64,000 nt of DNA from Chamaecrista fasciculata (taxonomy: Eukaryota; Streptophyta; Magnoliopsida; Fabales; Fabaceae): assembly GCA_003254925.1 (NCBI GenBank), contig QANZ01005775.1, positions 76,735 through 140,734 of the forward strand, written 5' to 3'. Positions 1 to 23,575 of this stretch are shown here, in pieces. The notes beneath the pieces are model-generated. The model worked only from the letters and a program-made list of their open reading frames with translations. It searched no databases and was not told where the DNA came from. Positions within the stretch are counted from its first letter, which is position 1. Every line of letters begins with the position of its first letter. The position numbers and the translations under genes were made by a program.

Positions 1-11709
<11,709 letters not shown>

Positions 11710-12007
11710 CCCAATCCAGGAAAGTAGAAACCACCAAACTTCTCAGAAATCTCTCATGAACCAAGCAGGGTGCTATGGTTGGCCTAGTAACAATTAAAAA
11801 AAAAAAACAGTAAGAAACACCTATTGCTATGTATTTAGAAAAAAGAACCTCATGTATGCATCTAACTGAAAACCCCAGCAACTATGAAAGTAAAGAACAC
11901 CCAAAGATAATCGTAGTACACTAAAAAACAAAATAAAGATGCTTACTTGATAGTAAAAACTACAGAAGGAAGCAAAATGATCAAATGGGAAACACAAGAG
12001 AAGCAAC

Positions 12008-12057
<50 letters not shown>

Positions 12058-12160
12058 GGGATTTTGAAACCTTGTTGGCAGTATATTTCTGACCAGGTCG
12101 GAACAAAAAATGAAGCGGAAATTGTAGGTGTTGATGACGATGGCCATCGTTTTCACTGCA
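11710..12160 (-). promoter_or_regulatory. 5' leader of the receptor kinase with a leader intron and a (CT)n tract
   Basis: Upstream of the kinase start, a plausible leader intron runs from a GTAAGC donor (GT at 11946-11945) to a TAG acceptor before 11783. On the transcribed strand the upstream leader contains a (CT)n run (about 12012-12054, seen as GA on the plus strand), a frequent feature of plant 5' UTRs. In-frame TGA lies upstream of the chosen ATG at 11709, which supports that start. The exact transcription start is not visible. Confidence 0.5.
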
Positions 12161-12409
12161 AGTAGCTTTCTAATAGAGGATACGAAAAGGAATTTTAAAA
12201 AATCAAACAAAAAGAAAACTATCAAAGCGCGATTTTGACTTTCTGCGAGTTAAGGTGGCCGTAGGTGAGGTGAGGTTTAATAGTTAATATCCGAATGCGA
12301 CATTCACTGAATCGAAACAGCATGGCCACCATTGCCAACCACCCTGGAAGCCGAGCTATAAATTTTTACGCACCCACTTGTGTTCTATTTTTTTTTTTTT
12401 TATCAAAAC

Positions 12410-12860
12410 CTCAAATTGACCCCAATGTATTTTTATAAATCCTTAAATTAGTCCGAAACTAATGAATATGTAATCATATATCTCTCGTTCTGAAGTCAAA
12501 TGTGACGAATTCAAAGTTACAAGTTGTTTTTAATGAATACTTTCTCTATTTAATTTGAGTCATCAACAAATAAGGTCAAATGAAATTTCGAAAGTGGATT
12601 GTTTGTTTCATACTCAAATAAATGAAGTTAATTATCTCTCATTTTATGTTTGAATGCGACGAATTTAAATCTATGTGTTAACTTTTGAAGAGTTCTTTTT
12701 ATTAGCAAATAATAAGGTCAAATCACGTCTCAAAAATAGGTTTAGAATCAATTTGAGAAATTATAAAAATATATAAAACCAATATAAAACAAATGAAAAA
12801 TTTAGAATCTATTTAAAATCTACCTTATACATTTGACACCAATGCAAAATTTTGACCTCT
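12410..12860. repeat. Degenerate MITE-like repeat shared with 20.2 and 28.0 kb
   Basis: An AT-rich stretch with inverted phrases (CAAATTGACC near the left end, CAATTTGAGA near the right) and an internal core (tcaaatg.gacgaattcaaa, tactttctctatttaat, aataaggtcaaat). The core recurs in diverged form inside the palindromic elements at about 20230-20880 and 27990-28465. Borders are uncertain and no target duplication was found. Confidence 0.4.
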
Positions 12861-12920
12861 TTTTCTTGCCTTTTTGTCTTTTCATTATTTTCGTTTTTGT
12901 ATTAAGTTCCAAATAATTAT

Positions 12921-13228
12921 CCAAGTTGGACTCTTCGTCAAACACTCGTCCAAGTTGCTCGTTCTCTCCAACAACAACTCATAATCATCACGACTTCTTC
13001 GGGAGTTGCACAAGCGATCTGTGCTCATTCTCGCACCCCTTCTCACCTCTACACCCTGCAACAAGATTGCATCCACTTGCTCCAAGCATCTACTATTCAA
13101 TGTTTTAAGTTTGGTTCATCAATAGATCAGTTGCTTTCTTTTCTTCGGTATTATCTTTTATCGCACCGTTTGTACAATTATGACTCCATCTCTATCTTGT
13201 ATTAATCTATTCTACTCAATCAAAAAAA
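12921..13228 (+). mobile_element. Poly(A) retroposon (truncated LINE 3' end or SINE)
   Basis: About 308 bp ending in an A run at 13222-13230 and flanked by a 17-bp direct repeat AAGTTCCAAATAATTAT (12904-12920 and 13229-13245). This is the signature of target-primed reverse transcription. The body is richer in C and G than its surroundings. It has no recognisable tRNA promoter boxes, so a 5'-truncated LINE 3' UTR is the likelier source. Small ORFs on both strands look fortuitous. Confidence 0.8.
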
Positions 13229-13245
13229 AAGTTCCAAATAATTAT

Positions 13246-15364
13246 GAGAAATTTTACCTTTTTTTTGGAAAATATTTTTTTTGTAATCATAACATTTAAT
13301 TTCTATATATTATCCTTTATTGGAGTAAACAACTATACATATTTTTTAATTCTTGAATTTTTTATATCAACAATCGAAAATAAATTAGAATAATTTTTTT
13401 GGTAACATCATATATATCAAATGTTTGAAAAATCAAGAGTAAATTTTTGAAGTGAAGAGAATATCGAATGTAATTTAATCAAATATTAAAAAAATGTAAT
13501 TTACTATATATATATAATTGTCTCTTTGTTATAAAAAATAATGATAAAGTCAATTGACCACAACCAAATACATGCAAATAAGGAAGCGAATAAAAAATAT
13601 TGAAAAAATTTTAAACCATAGAACATTCTTGTTGCAATAAAAAAAATTGCTTGTCTATTTTGGACCTTAATTAAATTATAACTTATAAAAGTGCATAATT
13701 ATTATTATAAAGCAAATAGGGTCAGAGTCAGTAGCTACTATTTCATTCATTAGCTTGTTTGATCGATAAATCTTAAATCTACATTTGCCATTGGATTGTG
13801 GTTTTGAATTTATATTAAATCAATAATTTAATATATAAATAATAAATGATATACAACTTGATCTTTAAAAAAATATAATTTAGTAAGGGATTACTTCGAG
13901 ATATTGTGAATAAATAAATGTAGTCATTTAAAATTTAAAATTTAAAATTTAAGTAATATTTTAAATTCGAGATATTGTGAATAACTAAATGTAATCATTT
14001 TTATTGAAAGACTTTCTTACTATAATTAGCTATACTGCGTAAATTGAATATGAATTAGTCTTGAGAACCGGATAACTAACCCAAAAAAATTTAACTCTAG
14101 CTATTATTCATTTTTTTCTGTTAAATTATGGGTTAAATTCAACTCTAGCTATTATTCATTATTCTAAGATTTTATATTTTTATATTTATGCACTAACTTA
14201 GCATGCACAATTTATCTTTTTATAAACTATTTCTGGAATTTTTTTTAAGAGAAAACTCGATAAGTCTGTTTCAACTTTCAACTTTATTTAGTTTTTCATA
14301 ATCTATTAGAATATATTAAGAAATACGAAAGTGATTAATTCCTTATTTTACGTTTTCTTCAGTTTCTTCCCATCCGTTTTCAACTTGGAGAAACGTTCAA
14401 TAACTTGAAGGTGAATCAAATTAGGTGAACCTAATTATGGGCAAAGTAATTAAGTGAAGGAAAAGACCACAGTTTGTTTTGTCAAAAGAAAATTATAGGA
14501 GAGAATTTTTTTTCTTCAAGAAACACTTATTTTAAGAAAAAAAATATTCTATCAACATTATTCAAGTGATAAGTGAACAAGTGATTCTTTTTGTCTACAA
14601 GTAATAAGTGATTTGGTATTGTTTAAATAGTATAACATATCGAATTCAAAATCTTGTTGATATATTTATTTTTGTTAAAAGACTCTCTTATTATAATTAA
14701 ATATACAACATATTAAACTCAAATTAGTCAAAGTAAAATTTATAATATTGGGTAGCAACCAAAAAGAAAGAACAAAATATTTTGTCATATTTATTTTATA
14801 AAATAACTTGAAAATAAAAATAATTATAGATATATATGTTGGGAAAAAATAATAATATTTATAAAAATAAAATAACTTTTTTCCGTGAGAATAACCAGAG
14901 TAATAAGATGAAGAAACACAATCACAACACAAGAGAAATTAACGTGAAAAACTCAAATCAAGAAAAAAAACACGATCGTTGCCAAAAGACGACCAGAGAA
15001 AAATACTATATGAAAATTGTTACATCACACAATATTGTCTCAACCTTTATCCCAAGTACACATTCACTGTTACAAAATAACTATTTAACTACACCTTCCA
15101 CACTCTACAAATAATAATAGAATAGTAGAAGGAATTTAAAAGTCAAATACTTAAAGTGCATTTGTAAATTTGCCTTGAACCTCCTTTTAAAGTAATTGAG
15201 TCCCTCTTACAATTGCTAACCAATCAACGTGGGACTTCTTAAAACCTTATTTACTCCATTTTCAATTAATTACTCAAGGAAATATATAATAAATCGTTTC
15301 AAACAAAAGCCTAAAATTACATTTTAAATGAATTCCATCATTATTATCCTTGTTCATAATCTAA
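13246..15364. other. AT-rich intergenic spacer
   Basis: No gene seen. It contains short local duplications: a phrase GATATTGTGAATAA appears at about 13900 and 13972, and CTCTAGCTATTATTCATT at about 14094 and 14142. A moderately structured stretch around 14880-15110 resembles retrotransposon-derived noncoding DNA but could not be assigned. Confidence 0.5.
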
Positions 15365-17977
15365 TTGAAGGAGATGCGGCCTATTTCTCTGTGCAACGTT
15401 ATTTACAAATTAGTCACGAAAGTTATTGCTAATCGTCTGAAATCTCATTTGGAGAAGATTATTTCGCCAACCCAGTGTGCTTTTATAAGGGGTCGGCATA
15501 GTAGTGATAATATTATCATTTCTCAAGAGGTTATTCACTCTATGAGACAGATGAAAGGACAAAAAGGCTTTATGGCTATAAAGATTGACTTTGAAAAGGC
15601 TTATGATCGTTTGGACTGGGGTTTTTTGCACGAAACTCTAGGGAGTATTGGGCTTAGTTCTTGGTTTGTTGATGTTATCATGGCCTGTGTTTCTACTTCT
15701 GACATGAGGATTCTCTGGAATGGTAGTCTTACTAATTCTTTTGCCCCTTCTCGTGGAGTTAGACAGGGGGACCCGCTGTCTCCGTATCTCTTCGTTTTAT
15801 GTATGGAAAGACTTTCAAGACTTATTTCTATGGCTGTGGAGAATAAGACTTGGAGTCCTATACGTCTTACAAGGAAGGGGCCGGCGATCTCCCATTTGTT
15901 TTTTGCCGATGACTTGATCCTCTTTACGGAGGCCAGTTTGGAGCAAGTGGAGGTGATTAATAATGTTCTGAATCAGTTTTGCAAGAGCTCTGGGCAAAAG
16001 GTGAATGCTGACAAGACTAGAATCTTTTTCTCTAAAAATGTCCATCATTCTAGATGTGCTCAAATTAGTGGCGAGTTGGGGTTTACGATTACGGCTGATT
16101 TGGGTAAGTATCTGGGAGCTCCCATTCATCATGGGCGGGTGTCTAAAAATACTTATAATTTTTTGTTAGAGAAGGTGCAAAGGCGCATTTCTAGTTGGAA
16201 AGCTAGTACTCTCAATCTCACTGGTCGGGCTGTGCTTGTTAATTCCGTGATTCATGCCATCCCTTCGTATTCGATGCAGACAGCCTTCTTACCTTCTAGT
16301 GTGCTCAAGGATGTGGAGAAGGCTGCTCGGAATTTTTTATGGGGAAGCACTGATGTCAAGAGGAAGATGCACTTGATTTCTTGGGAACGTGTTTGCTCTC
16401 CTAAAGTTATTGGCAGACTTGGAGTTAGAAACTTGAAGCGCAACAATGATGCCCACATGCTGAAACTTGCTTGGGAGCTCACCAAGAATGATGGGAAACT
16501 CTGGGTTCAGGTGCTTCGTGATAAGTATAAATGTGGCACTGGGATTGTTCCGATTGTCAAGCGGAAGCAAAATAGTTCTAATGTGTGGAGAGGAATTACA
16601 CACGTTTGGGATTTCTTTTTGAAGGGGTTAACGTGGAGGATTGGCGATGGACGTTCAGTTCGTTTCTGGCAGGATTCCTGGATTGCTGGCTGTCATTCTC
16701 TTGAAGGTGAGATTAGTTTGTCTTTGTCTAGCAACATGAGAGAGGCGAAAGTGTGTGACTTGGTTATGCCTGATGGTAGTTGGAATATCAGCATCATTAA
16801 AAATTATATACCTCCGCTGTTGGCGGATCAGATCCTGCTTGTTTCGCCCCCTCGGATTGACAACGGGTGTGATACGATGGCTTGGAATAGTTCCGCTAAT
16901 GGTCTTTTTACTGTGAAGTCTGCATATGAAGGTATGACTACTTTTTTTGATAGAGAGCATATGGGAACCTGGAAGAAGCTTTGGAAGTGGGATGGGCTTC
17001 CGAAAATTCGAACTTCTATGTGGCTTTTACTGCACAATCGAATTCCTACCAGAAGCTTGCTGTTTAGACGACACATTATTCACTCTAATCTGTGCGTGTT
17101 TAACTGTGGCTTGGAGGAAGATCCTGTTCATTGTCTCCGGGACTGTCATGTGGCGAAAGGGGTATGGATGTGGTTTATTAAAGACTCTCTTACGACGGAT
17201 TTCTTTGCTCTGACAGCTGAGGAGTGGATTCTTAGGAATTTTCATGATGACTGGGGCAAGGATGACGTGTACTCAATTCCTTGGTTCATCATCTTCGGGT
17301 ACGTCATTTGGAATCTGTGGAAAAACCGATGCGCTGTCCTTCATGGATCGAATAATACTGGTATTCCTGGACTGATATCTCGGTGCCTGGCCAACTTGAG
17401 AGATTACACCAGTGGAAGTAGCTTCATGCAGCGCAAGACGAAGAGCAGGGACGAAATTTTTGTTACTTGGAGACACCCGATTCAGGGGAGTCTTAAATTT
17501 AACACTGACGGGTCTCGCTGGAGTGATGGCAACGCGGCGGGGGGTGGAGTCCTGCGTGACGGGTCTGGCTCTTGGATCGTTGGCTTTGCTCACAACCTTG
17601 GTCCTGTTTCTATCACTCATGCTGAACTTCAGTCCATTTATGATGCCATTTGCATTGCTAAGCGCTTGGAGGTTGCCAACTTGTTTGTGGAGTCGGACTC
17701 CAAAGTTGCTGTTGCTTTAATAACTGATGGTGTGAATGCTGAGCACCCCTTTGCTGGCTTAGTACAGCACATAAGGAAGCTGATTTCAGATGAAGGTTGG
17801 ATGTGTCAGGTTAACCATGTGTTTAGAGAAGCTAATGGTGTTGCTGATTGGCTTGCTAATTATGCTCACTCTTTGCCAAAAGAGATCGTTGAATTTAGTA
17901 GCTGTCCTCCTGGTTGTGTTTCCCGTTTTGTTGCGGATATGAGTGGGGTTTGCTTTCCCCGTCTCGTTTGCTCTTAG
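15365..17977 (+). CDS. L1-type LINE ORF2: reverse transcriptase with RNase H, N-terminally truncated, 870 codons open
   Basis: The product copies LINE RNA into DNA at the nicked target. The frame starts inside the reverse transcriptase at RPISLCNVIYK (residues 5-15). Visible motifs are DFEKAYDRLDW (about 73-83), RQGDPLSPYLFVLCME (about 138-153), the catalytic FFADDLILF (about 178-186), a zf-RVT region with conserved Cys/His (about 540-600), and a C-terminal plant RNase H. In the RNase H the acidic residues appear as TDGS (about 713), AELQ, ESDS (about 775) and a REANGVADWLA tail (about 820). The upstream endonuclease domain is absent, as in most 5'-truncated LINE copies. The first ATG is only the first in the open frame, not a real start. 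There are no stops over 2.6 kb, so insertion was probably recent. It is not a host gene. Confidence 0.93.
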   Translation: MKEMRPISLCNVIYKLVTKVIANRLKSHLEKIISPTQCAFIRGRHSSDNIIISQEVIHSMRQMKGQKGFMAIKIDFEKAYDRLDWGFLHETLGSIGLSSWFVDVIMACVSTSDMRILWNGSLTNSFAPSRGVRQGDPLSPYLFVLCMERLSRLISMAVENKTWSPIRLTRKGPAISHLFFADDLILFTEASLEQVEVINNVLNQFCKSSGQKVNADKTRIFFSKNVHHSRCAQISGELGFTITADLGKYLGAPIHHGRVSKNTYNFLLEKVQRRISSWKASTLNLTGRAVLVNSVIHAIPSYSMQTAFLPSSVLKDVEKAARNFLWGSTDVKRKMHLISWERVCSPKVIGRLGVRNLKRNNDAHMLKLAWELTKNDGKLWVQVLRDKYKCGTGIVPIVKRKQNSSNVWRGITHVWDFFLKGLTWRIGDGRSVRFWQDSWIAGCHSLEGEISLSLSSNMREAKVCDLVMPDGSWNISIIKNYIPPLLADQILLVSPPRIDNGCDTMAWNSSANGLFTVKSAYEGMTTFFDREHMGTWKKLWKWDGLPKIRTSMWLLLHNRIPTRSLLFRRHIIHSNLCVFNCGLEEDPVHCLRDCHVAKGVWMWFIKDSLTTDFFALTAEEWILRNFHDDWGKDDVYSIPWFIIFGYVIWNLWKNRCAVLHGSNNTGIPGLISRCLANLRDYTSGSSFMQRKTKSRDEIFVTWRHPIQGSLKFNTDGSRWSDGNAAGGGVLRDGSGSWIVGFAHNLGPVSITHAELQSIYDAICIAKRLEVANLFVESDSKVAVALITDGVNAEHPFAGLVQHIRKLISDEGWMCQVNHVFREANGVADWLANYAHSLPKEIVEFSSCPPGCVSRFVADMSGVCFPRLVCS

Positions 17978-18013
17978 TTTTGGACTTTGTCTTGTGTAAC
18001 CAAAAAAAAAAAA
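15365..18013 (+). mobile_element. 5'-truncated LINE (L1 clade) with poly(A) tail
   Basis: The element runs from the truncated reverse transcriptase through RNase H, a very short 3' UTR and an A run at 18002-18013. The 5' border lies within a few bases of 15365. I could not find a matching target duplication, so the insertion may have made none or a decayed one. Composition is clearly more GC-rich than the flanks. Confidence 0.88.
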
Positions 18014-18571
18014 TAGTTGTTACGTACAATTTTTAAAAAAATATTTATCACATAATTTATTAAACACAAATTGTTTCTTTTCACACGTTCAGTAGGATTA
18101 GTAAAAGGGGTTATCCATTTTAAAATAAAAATCTGGTAATTTTTTCAACGTTTTCTCATTATTAATTACCTACTACGTTCCAAGTTATAGACGTAGTCAC
18201 GACAATGTAACCCCATTGACCAGAAAAAGACAAGAAAACTAATAGAACATAATAAATAATATAAGTCGTGAAAATATTCAAATAACAAATACCACTCAAA
18301 ATCGACTTTGGATAGCCTCTGTTCATGAAAGTCAAAAGCTTGAAGAACAAATGGTAGAATTATAGTTTTAAATCCAGATTTTATTTATTATTATTTTATT
18401 TGAATGTTTTGTATTAGTGCTCACGTGCTGTTGATATATATCGTTTACTTGTCAATTTTATTTTTTTCATCTAAAGGATAATATTGTACACCGTGCATGA
18501 AAGAGTCGTTTGAAATCGTCAGTTAAAAAATTCGCCCCCTAATTCATCACCAAAACAATATTTTTATTTTA

Positions 18572-20004
18572 AATAAATATGTTGTGACGCACGTTGAATT
18601 AATAAATTTAAAAAATATTATATGCATTTTATCTTCAATTACATCTTAATTAATAATGAAAAATAATTTTAGGAAATTTTTATTTTTTTATATAACTTAA
18701 GGATATCTACCGTCAGAAACCATGACTAATCCCTCCGTCGCAGAAAATAATTAGCCACAAAATATTTTTCATACTTAAAGGTGAAATTCGAACTCTCACC
18801 ACTTGGTTAAGGGATCGAGTAAGAAATCATTAAATCACACTTAAGAAATTGTCATTATAAACAAGTCACTTGGCAAATTACTTTAAATATTGAAGTCCTA
18901 TATATATATATACACATTTTTTTTAATATTTGACAAATTACCAACTAATTTAATTATTTAAGACTCAACAACTTGAAAACCAAAAAAGAAAAAAAGAAAG
19001 TCATTGTATTGTGCAATTAGCCAATTACTAAACATTGACCTATTAAATTATTATCTATATTTTTATAACTAAATCAAATTAGTATTTTTTTAATTCAGTT
19101 CAATTTATTTCAAGTTCATTCTAATCTTAATTTTGCGTTATTTGTTTATTTCAACTTTAAACAGTTGAACATTAAAGTTTGCCTACTCATTTTGAAGGGT
19201 GATGTCTCCTAATTCTAGCCAACTCACATGAGCTGATGACGAAAATACTGAAACAGCCACTTGATATGTTTCTATGCATAAATTCAATTTCTTAGTAAGT
19301 CAATGTTTATATGAATTACATCAATTAATTAATAAACTCAACTGATGATAATTAATAAATAAATAGGTTGCAGTTGCACCCACTAATCCCGCTATTAAAT
19401 GAACCAACTTCAAACTGTGAACTTATAAGGGTCCGTTTGGTACCCATGAAATGCCTTTTACAATGTAAAAGGGCACGGATTTCAAGATTTTCATGTGTTT
19501 GGTATGGTAATTTGAGCTATGTAAAGTGGATTACAATGTAAAGGGCTTTACATTACATAGGTCATTTTTCTTTACTCCACATTTCTGATGTAATCCAAGT
19601 CTACCTAGGGAATTATGGTAGAATTCCTAATTTGCCCTTCTCACTCTCATCCCATCTCCTCCCCCAAATGGTGAACGGCGGCGGCGGCGGCGGCGGCGGC
19701 GGTGTACGGCGACGCCGGCCACCGTNCAATTTTTACCTACTTTACATTCCCTCAACTACTTTTCCTTTCCCTCACAATTTTTCCCTTGTAAAACCATTTC
19801 CTTTACATACCTCCAAAGGTACCAAACGGAGCCTAAGTGAATTATATACGATGCATTATTTCGATGTTCCCACAATAGAACTATATAAGGAAATAAAAAT
19901 TTCCTAAAATTATTTTTCATTATTAATTAAGATGTAATTGAAGATAAAATGCATATAATATTTTTTAAATTTATTAATTCAACGTGCGTCACAACATATT
20001 TATT
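18572..20004. repeat. Long inverted repeat pair, 123-bp arms 1.2 kb apart
   Basis: Positions 18572-18694 and 19882-20004 are reverse complements with 121 of 123 bases matching; the two differences are adjacent. The spacer of about 1.19 kb contains AT-rich DNA and a Tourist-like MITE. No target duplication flanks the arms, so whether this is a TIR transposon or an inverted local duplication is open. The phrase AACTATATAAGGAAATAA next to the right arm recurs at about 20044. Confidence 0.85.
19429..19833. mobile_element. Tourist-like (PIF/Harbinger) MITE
   Basis: About 405 bp with terminal inverted repeats GGGTCCGTTTGGTACC and GGTACCAAACGGAGCC, flanked by TAA on both sides (19426-19428 and 19834-19836), the target duplication of PIF/Harbinger elements. 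The interior has a (GGC)n run at about 19678-19701 and an unresolved base at 19726. The ORF across it is not a gene. Confidence 0.85.
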
Positions 20005-20229
20005 GTTTTCGGTCTTTTTGACCTCTTGAATGTACCAAAAAAGAACTATATAAGGAAATAAGGAATATTATCAAAAGAATACATAGCTGAAAATTTATTT
20101 AATATATAAAAATTAAAACAGCTTAAAAATAAGAAATATTGAACAGTAGAAGACTTTTACTGTTTTTGAGCAAAAAAGAAATAAATGACTTTTACTGTTT
20201 ACACAAAATATTCAATGGTACTTTTTTAA

Positions 20230-20880
20230 GGTTGGATATTCAAATTGGTCCTAAATATATGTCTTTACGTTCATTTTGGTCCTAAATGTTTCAGAAATTT
20301 CATATTAGTCCTAAATATCGCTATTTATTTTCATTTTGATCTCAAATTACTAAATATGATCATATTTCTTTTTGTTTCTAATTTGAATGTATTGTGTCCA
20401 GAATTACGTATTGCTTTTTACAAGTATTTTCTCTATCTAATGGGATATTCAATAAACAATGTCAAATCAAGTGCCAAAAGTAGGCCGCTTGTTTCACGAA
20501 TTCACGGTCAAACAAACGAAGTTGGTTCAAATATGATGAGTTCAAAGCTATGGGTCACTTTAATGAGTCCTTTTCTTGCTCAGTTGGGATTATTTTATTT
20601 TATTTTGGTTTAAAAATGACTTCTTATAAGAGTAATTATAGCACTAAATTCGTTGCATTTAAATTAGAAACGAGAAAAAGTACTTGTCAAAAGCAACCCA
20701 TATAGTTTTGTATTCTTCACATTCGAACTCGAAATGATATAGACATGAGCATATTAAATAGTTTGGGACCAAAATAAAATTAAATGGCAACATTTAGGAC
20801 TAGTATGAAACTTCTAAAACATTTAAGACCAAAATAAACTTAAAGGCATATATTTTGGACCAATTTGAACAACTTTTTTT
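20230..20880. mobile_element. Palindromic nonautonomous element with TTGGTCCTAAAT arms
   Basis: Left arm (about 20230-20350) carries three TTGGTCCTAAAT-type phrases. The right arm (about 20760-20880) carries their reverse complements (GGACCAATTTGAA, GACCAAAATAAA). The core is related to those at 12.4 and 28.0 kb. No clear target duplication was found, so the superfamily is not assigned. A 122-codon ORF across it is arm sequence and not a gene. Confidence 0.65.
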
Positions 20881-23250
20881 TCTGAAGGATAAACTTTTTA
20901 CAGATCTCCCAAAGTTGCCACCAAATTCAACTCATGTGGATGATAATAAGTATCTCAAGTTACTTTTAATTATTATTTGAAATATTTTAGCTTTTATATA
21001 TAGACTGAAATGATTTACAGTAAATATTCTAGAAATTATCTAGAAAAAAAATATTAGTGCAAATAAATATAAATGTGTTAAACAAAATATCACATTGTCT
21101 AGATGAAAAGAGAGTTAAAAATGTATATTCTTTTTATAACATGAAAAACGATGACAACATAAGAAAAACGCTAAAAAAAGACTAGCTAAAGACATAGAGA
21201 CAAGTTACACGAGTTACCCATTGAAGTGGGCTCACGAATAACTTTGTTTCGATCCGTACTTGACGAAGCAACTAACCCCTGAATCTCTAATCTCATCATA
21301 AAAGATTTAGAATTAGAAAGATTACAACTAAACATAGTAAAATAGTAAAAGATATAAGAGGTAATGATCCTGATAGATGCAATTGGTGATACCCTGGCAC
21401 ACTTCCAAACTTTCTCATTACGAAGCTTCTAAATGACATCTAACGTCAAAAGAATGGTCAACCAAGCCTCATAATAATGATTAACGAGATTTCTCTTCCA
21501 CCTCTTTACCCAGTTATTGAATATGTGGATGTTAAAATGTGATAATGGGGTATAAATATATATAGAAAAAAGAACATGTGAATTTGCACGTATTTATGAG
21601 GAATCGCTAACGAAAATTGGTGATTTCCTCCAAACACATAAACATGATGCCAAATTGTTTTTTAATTAATTAATTTATTATTATTTTTTTGTTTTAAATT
21701 GATTATCTAAAAAACGTCCTTTATATATATATATATATATATATATANCTTTCCATCTCCCTCATTAACTATGACGCAGAAAGCTGATGTGAGTAGCCAA
21801 AATTACAAAAAAAAAAAATATACAACCAAAATCGCAACTTACTCTAAATATAAGAAATCAAAATCTCCTCCAAATCAGCTGTTTATATTATATTTAACAA
21901 AGGGAGATAGATGAAATTTAGGATGGAATTAACATTGGAACCTTTTACAAAGATTAACGGATCAAATCTACAAAAGAAAAAAGAAAAAAAAAAAGAGATA
22001 AGGACCTGATTTGCAATCTGACGAAAAGATAAAGGATTAAATTTACTATTTGATCTATTATTTATCTTATCATATGTTATACTTTATTATATAATTTTAA
22101 TTTTTTAGCTGATCATCCTAAATTATATAATATATTAATAAGATATTTTTTATAAAATACTATTCAACCTCTATTTTTCAAACCTCATATTTTGTGACAA
22201 CTTATCATTTAATTAAGTCTCAATAGAAGGCTAATTTTAATTACTAAACTTTCAATAAGCTTATATGTAATCATAAAACTCAAAATGCAACCTCATCGTG
22301 AAATCCTCCAAGTCAAAGATTATCCTAGTTGGGTTCATACTTCATATCATCATTCACAAGAGCTTACTTCTAGAAAAGTGATGTAATTAAGACTGAGATG
22401 GCAGAAAAATTAATGTAATGTTATGTTATTATACCTAACTTGCACTGTGTGGAGCAAGTTGATCACTATATATATACAATCAAGTTTTAAGTCATAAAGC
22501 ATGAAAATATCCAACTTGATGGTTCATTAATGTCATAATGACTTGACCATGAAGAATAATACAACTCTCCATTTCCTCCTTATGTACCTGAAATTTAAGA
22601 AAATTTGAATCATTTCATAAACTCATAATGCATATCACACTGCACTTTTAAAAAAGATATAATGATCAAAAGTCAAAACTATATTTAGTTTTTTTTAAAA
22701 AAAATATCTTTTATTAATGAGTCAACACTCTTGGAACTAAAATGTGTTAAAGAGAAAGATTACAATGAATGAGAGAATTGTAAGAGTAGAGTAAACTCAG
22801 TAAAGTAATAAATTATTGAGTTGACGATTTGATCTTGAAAGATTGAAAAACACATTTTAATCATTAAAAAATCAACGTTATACTTGTTAGCCTTTGGAAA
22901 AAAAATCAAATAATTTACTATTTTGTTCATGAAAAAAGACTAATATATATATTATTTGGTTCTTTAAGATATTAACCTGTATATTTTAATTTTTTAAGGA
23001 CTGAATTTTCAACTTAATAATCTTTCAAAAATTGAATTGTTAGTTTACTCTATAAAAATATATATCAAATATAATTAATACCTAGAGAAATTAATATGGA
23101 AATACATAGTTTCTCAATATTTTTTAATTAATGTATCAAACATGAAAGTACAATAATTTTTTTTAATATGTTAACTTAAGTTGATGTTTCCAAGTTGATG
23201 GAGATGAAATGACAAACGAGTACGAGAAGCTATGAAGCATGAACACTTCA
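20881..23250. other. AT-rich intergenic spacer with (TA)n microsatellite
   Basis: No gene, RNA gene or intact transposon seen. A (TA)n run at about 21722-21747 ends in an unresolved base at 21748. Confidence 0.55.
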
Positions 23251-23254
23251 TTTT

Positions 23255-23575
23255 GAGAGCGTGTCGACGTGTCAGACATGTGTCTATGTTTGACACCCGT
23301 ATGACACCCACACGACACATATTCATAAATTTCAAAACATAAAATTATTTTTTGTGACTTTAACATGACAAACAATAAAAAACAATTACTCATATGACAT
23401 ATATTATGAATAGATATTATAATTTTAAAAGTTTTCATCAAAATTTATGAATTTTTAATTATTTATATATATAAATATATGTCGTGTCGTGACAGGTAAG
23501 TTTAAGAGTTTGACGTGTCGGTGTGTCGGTATCTGTTTCGTGTCTCATGTCCGTATCAGTGTCCAGACTTCATAG
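23255..23575. repeat. Inverted repeat with GTGTCG/CGACAC phrases
   Basis: The left part (about 23258-23325) ends in CACACGACACATA and the right part (about 23477-23570) starts TATGTCGTGTCGTGACA. Both contain degenerate GTGTC/GACAC phrases around an AT-rich middle. It looks like a nonautonomous DNA-transposon relic. Borders are uncertain. Confidence 0.5.

Noticed and set aside
11827-12225. A 132-codon membrane protein
   Set aside because: The frame is driven by the (CT)n tract and T-rich DNA of the receptor kinase leader.
19632-19907. A glycine/arginine-rich small protein
   Set aside because: The frame crosses the GGC run and an N inside a Tourist-like MITE.
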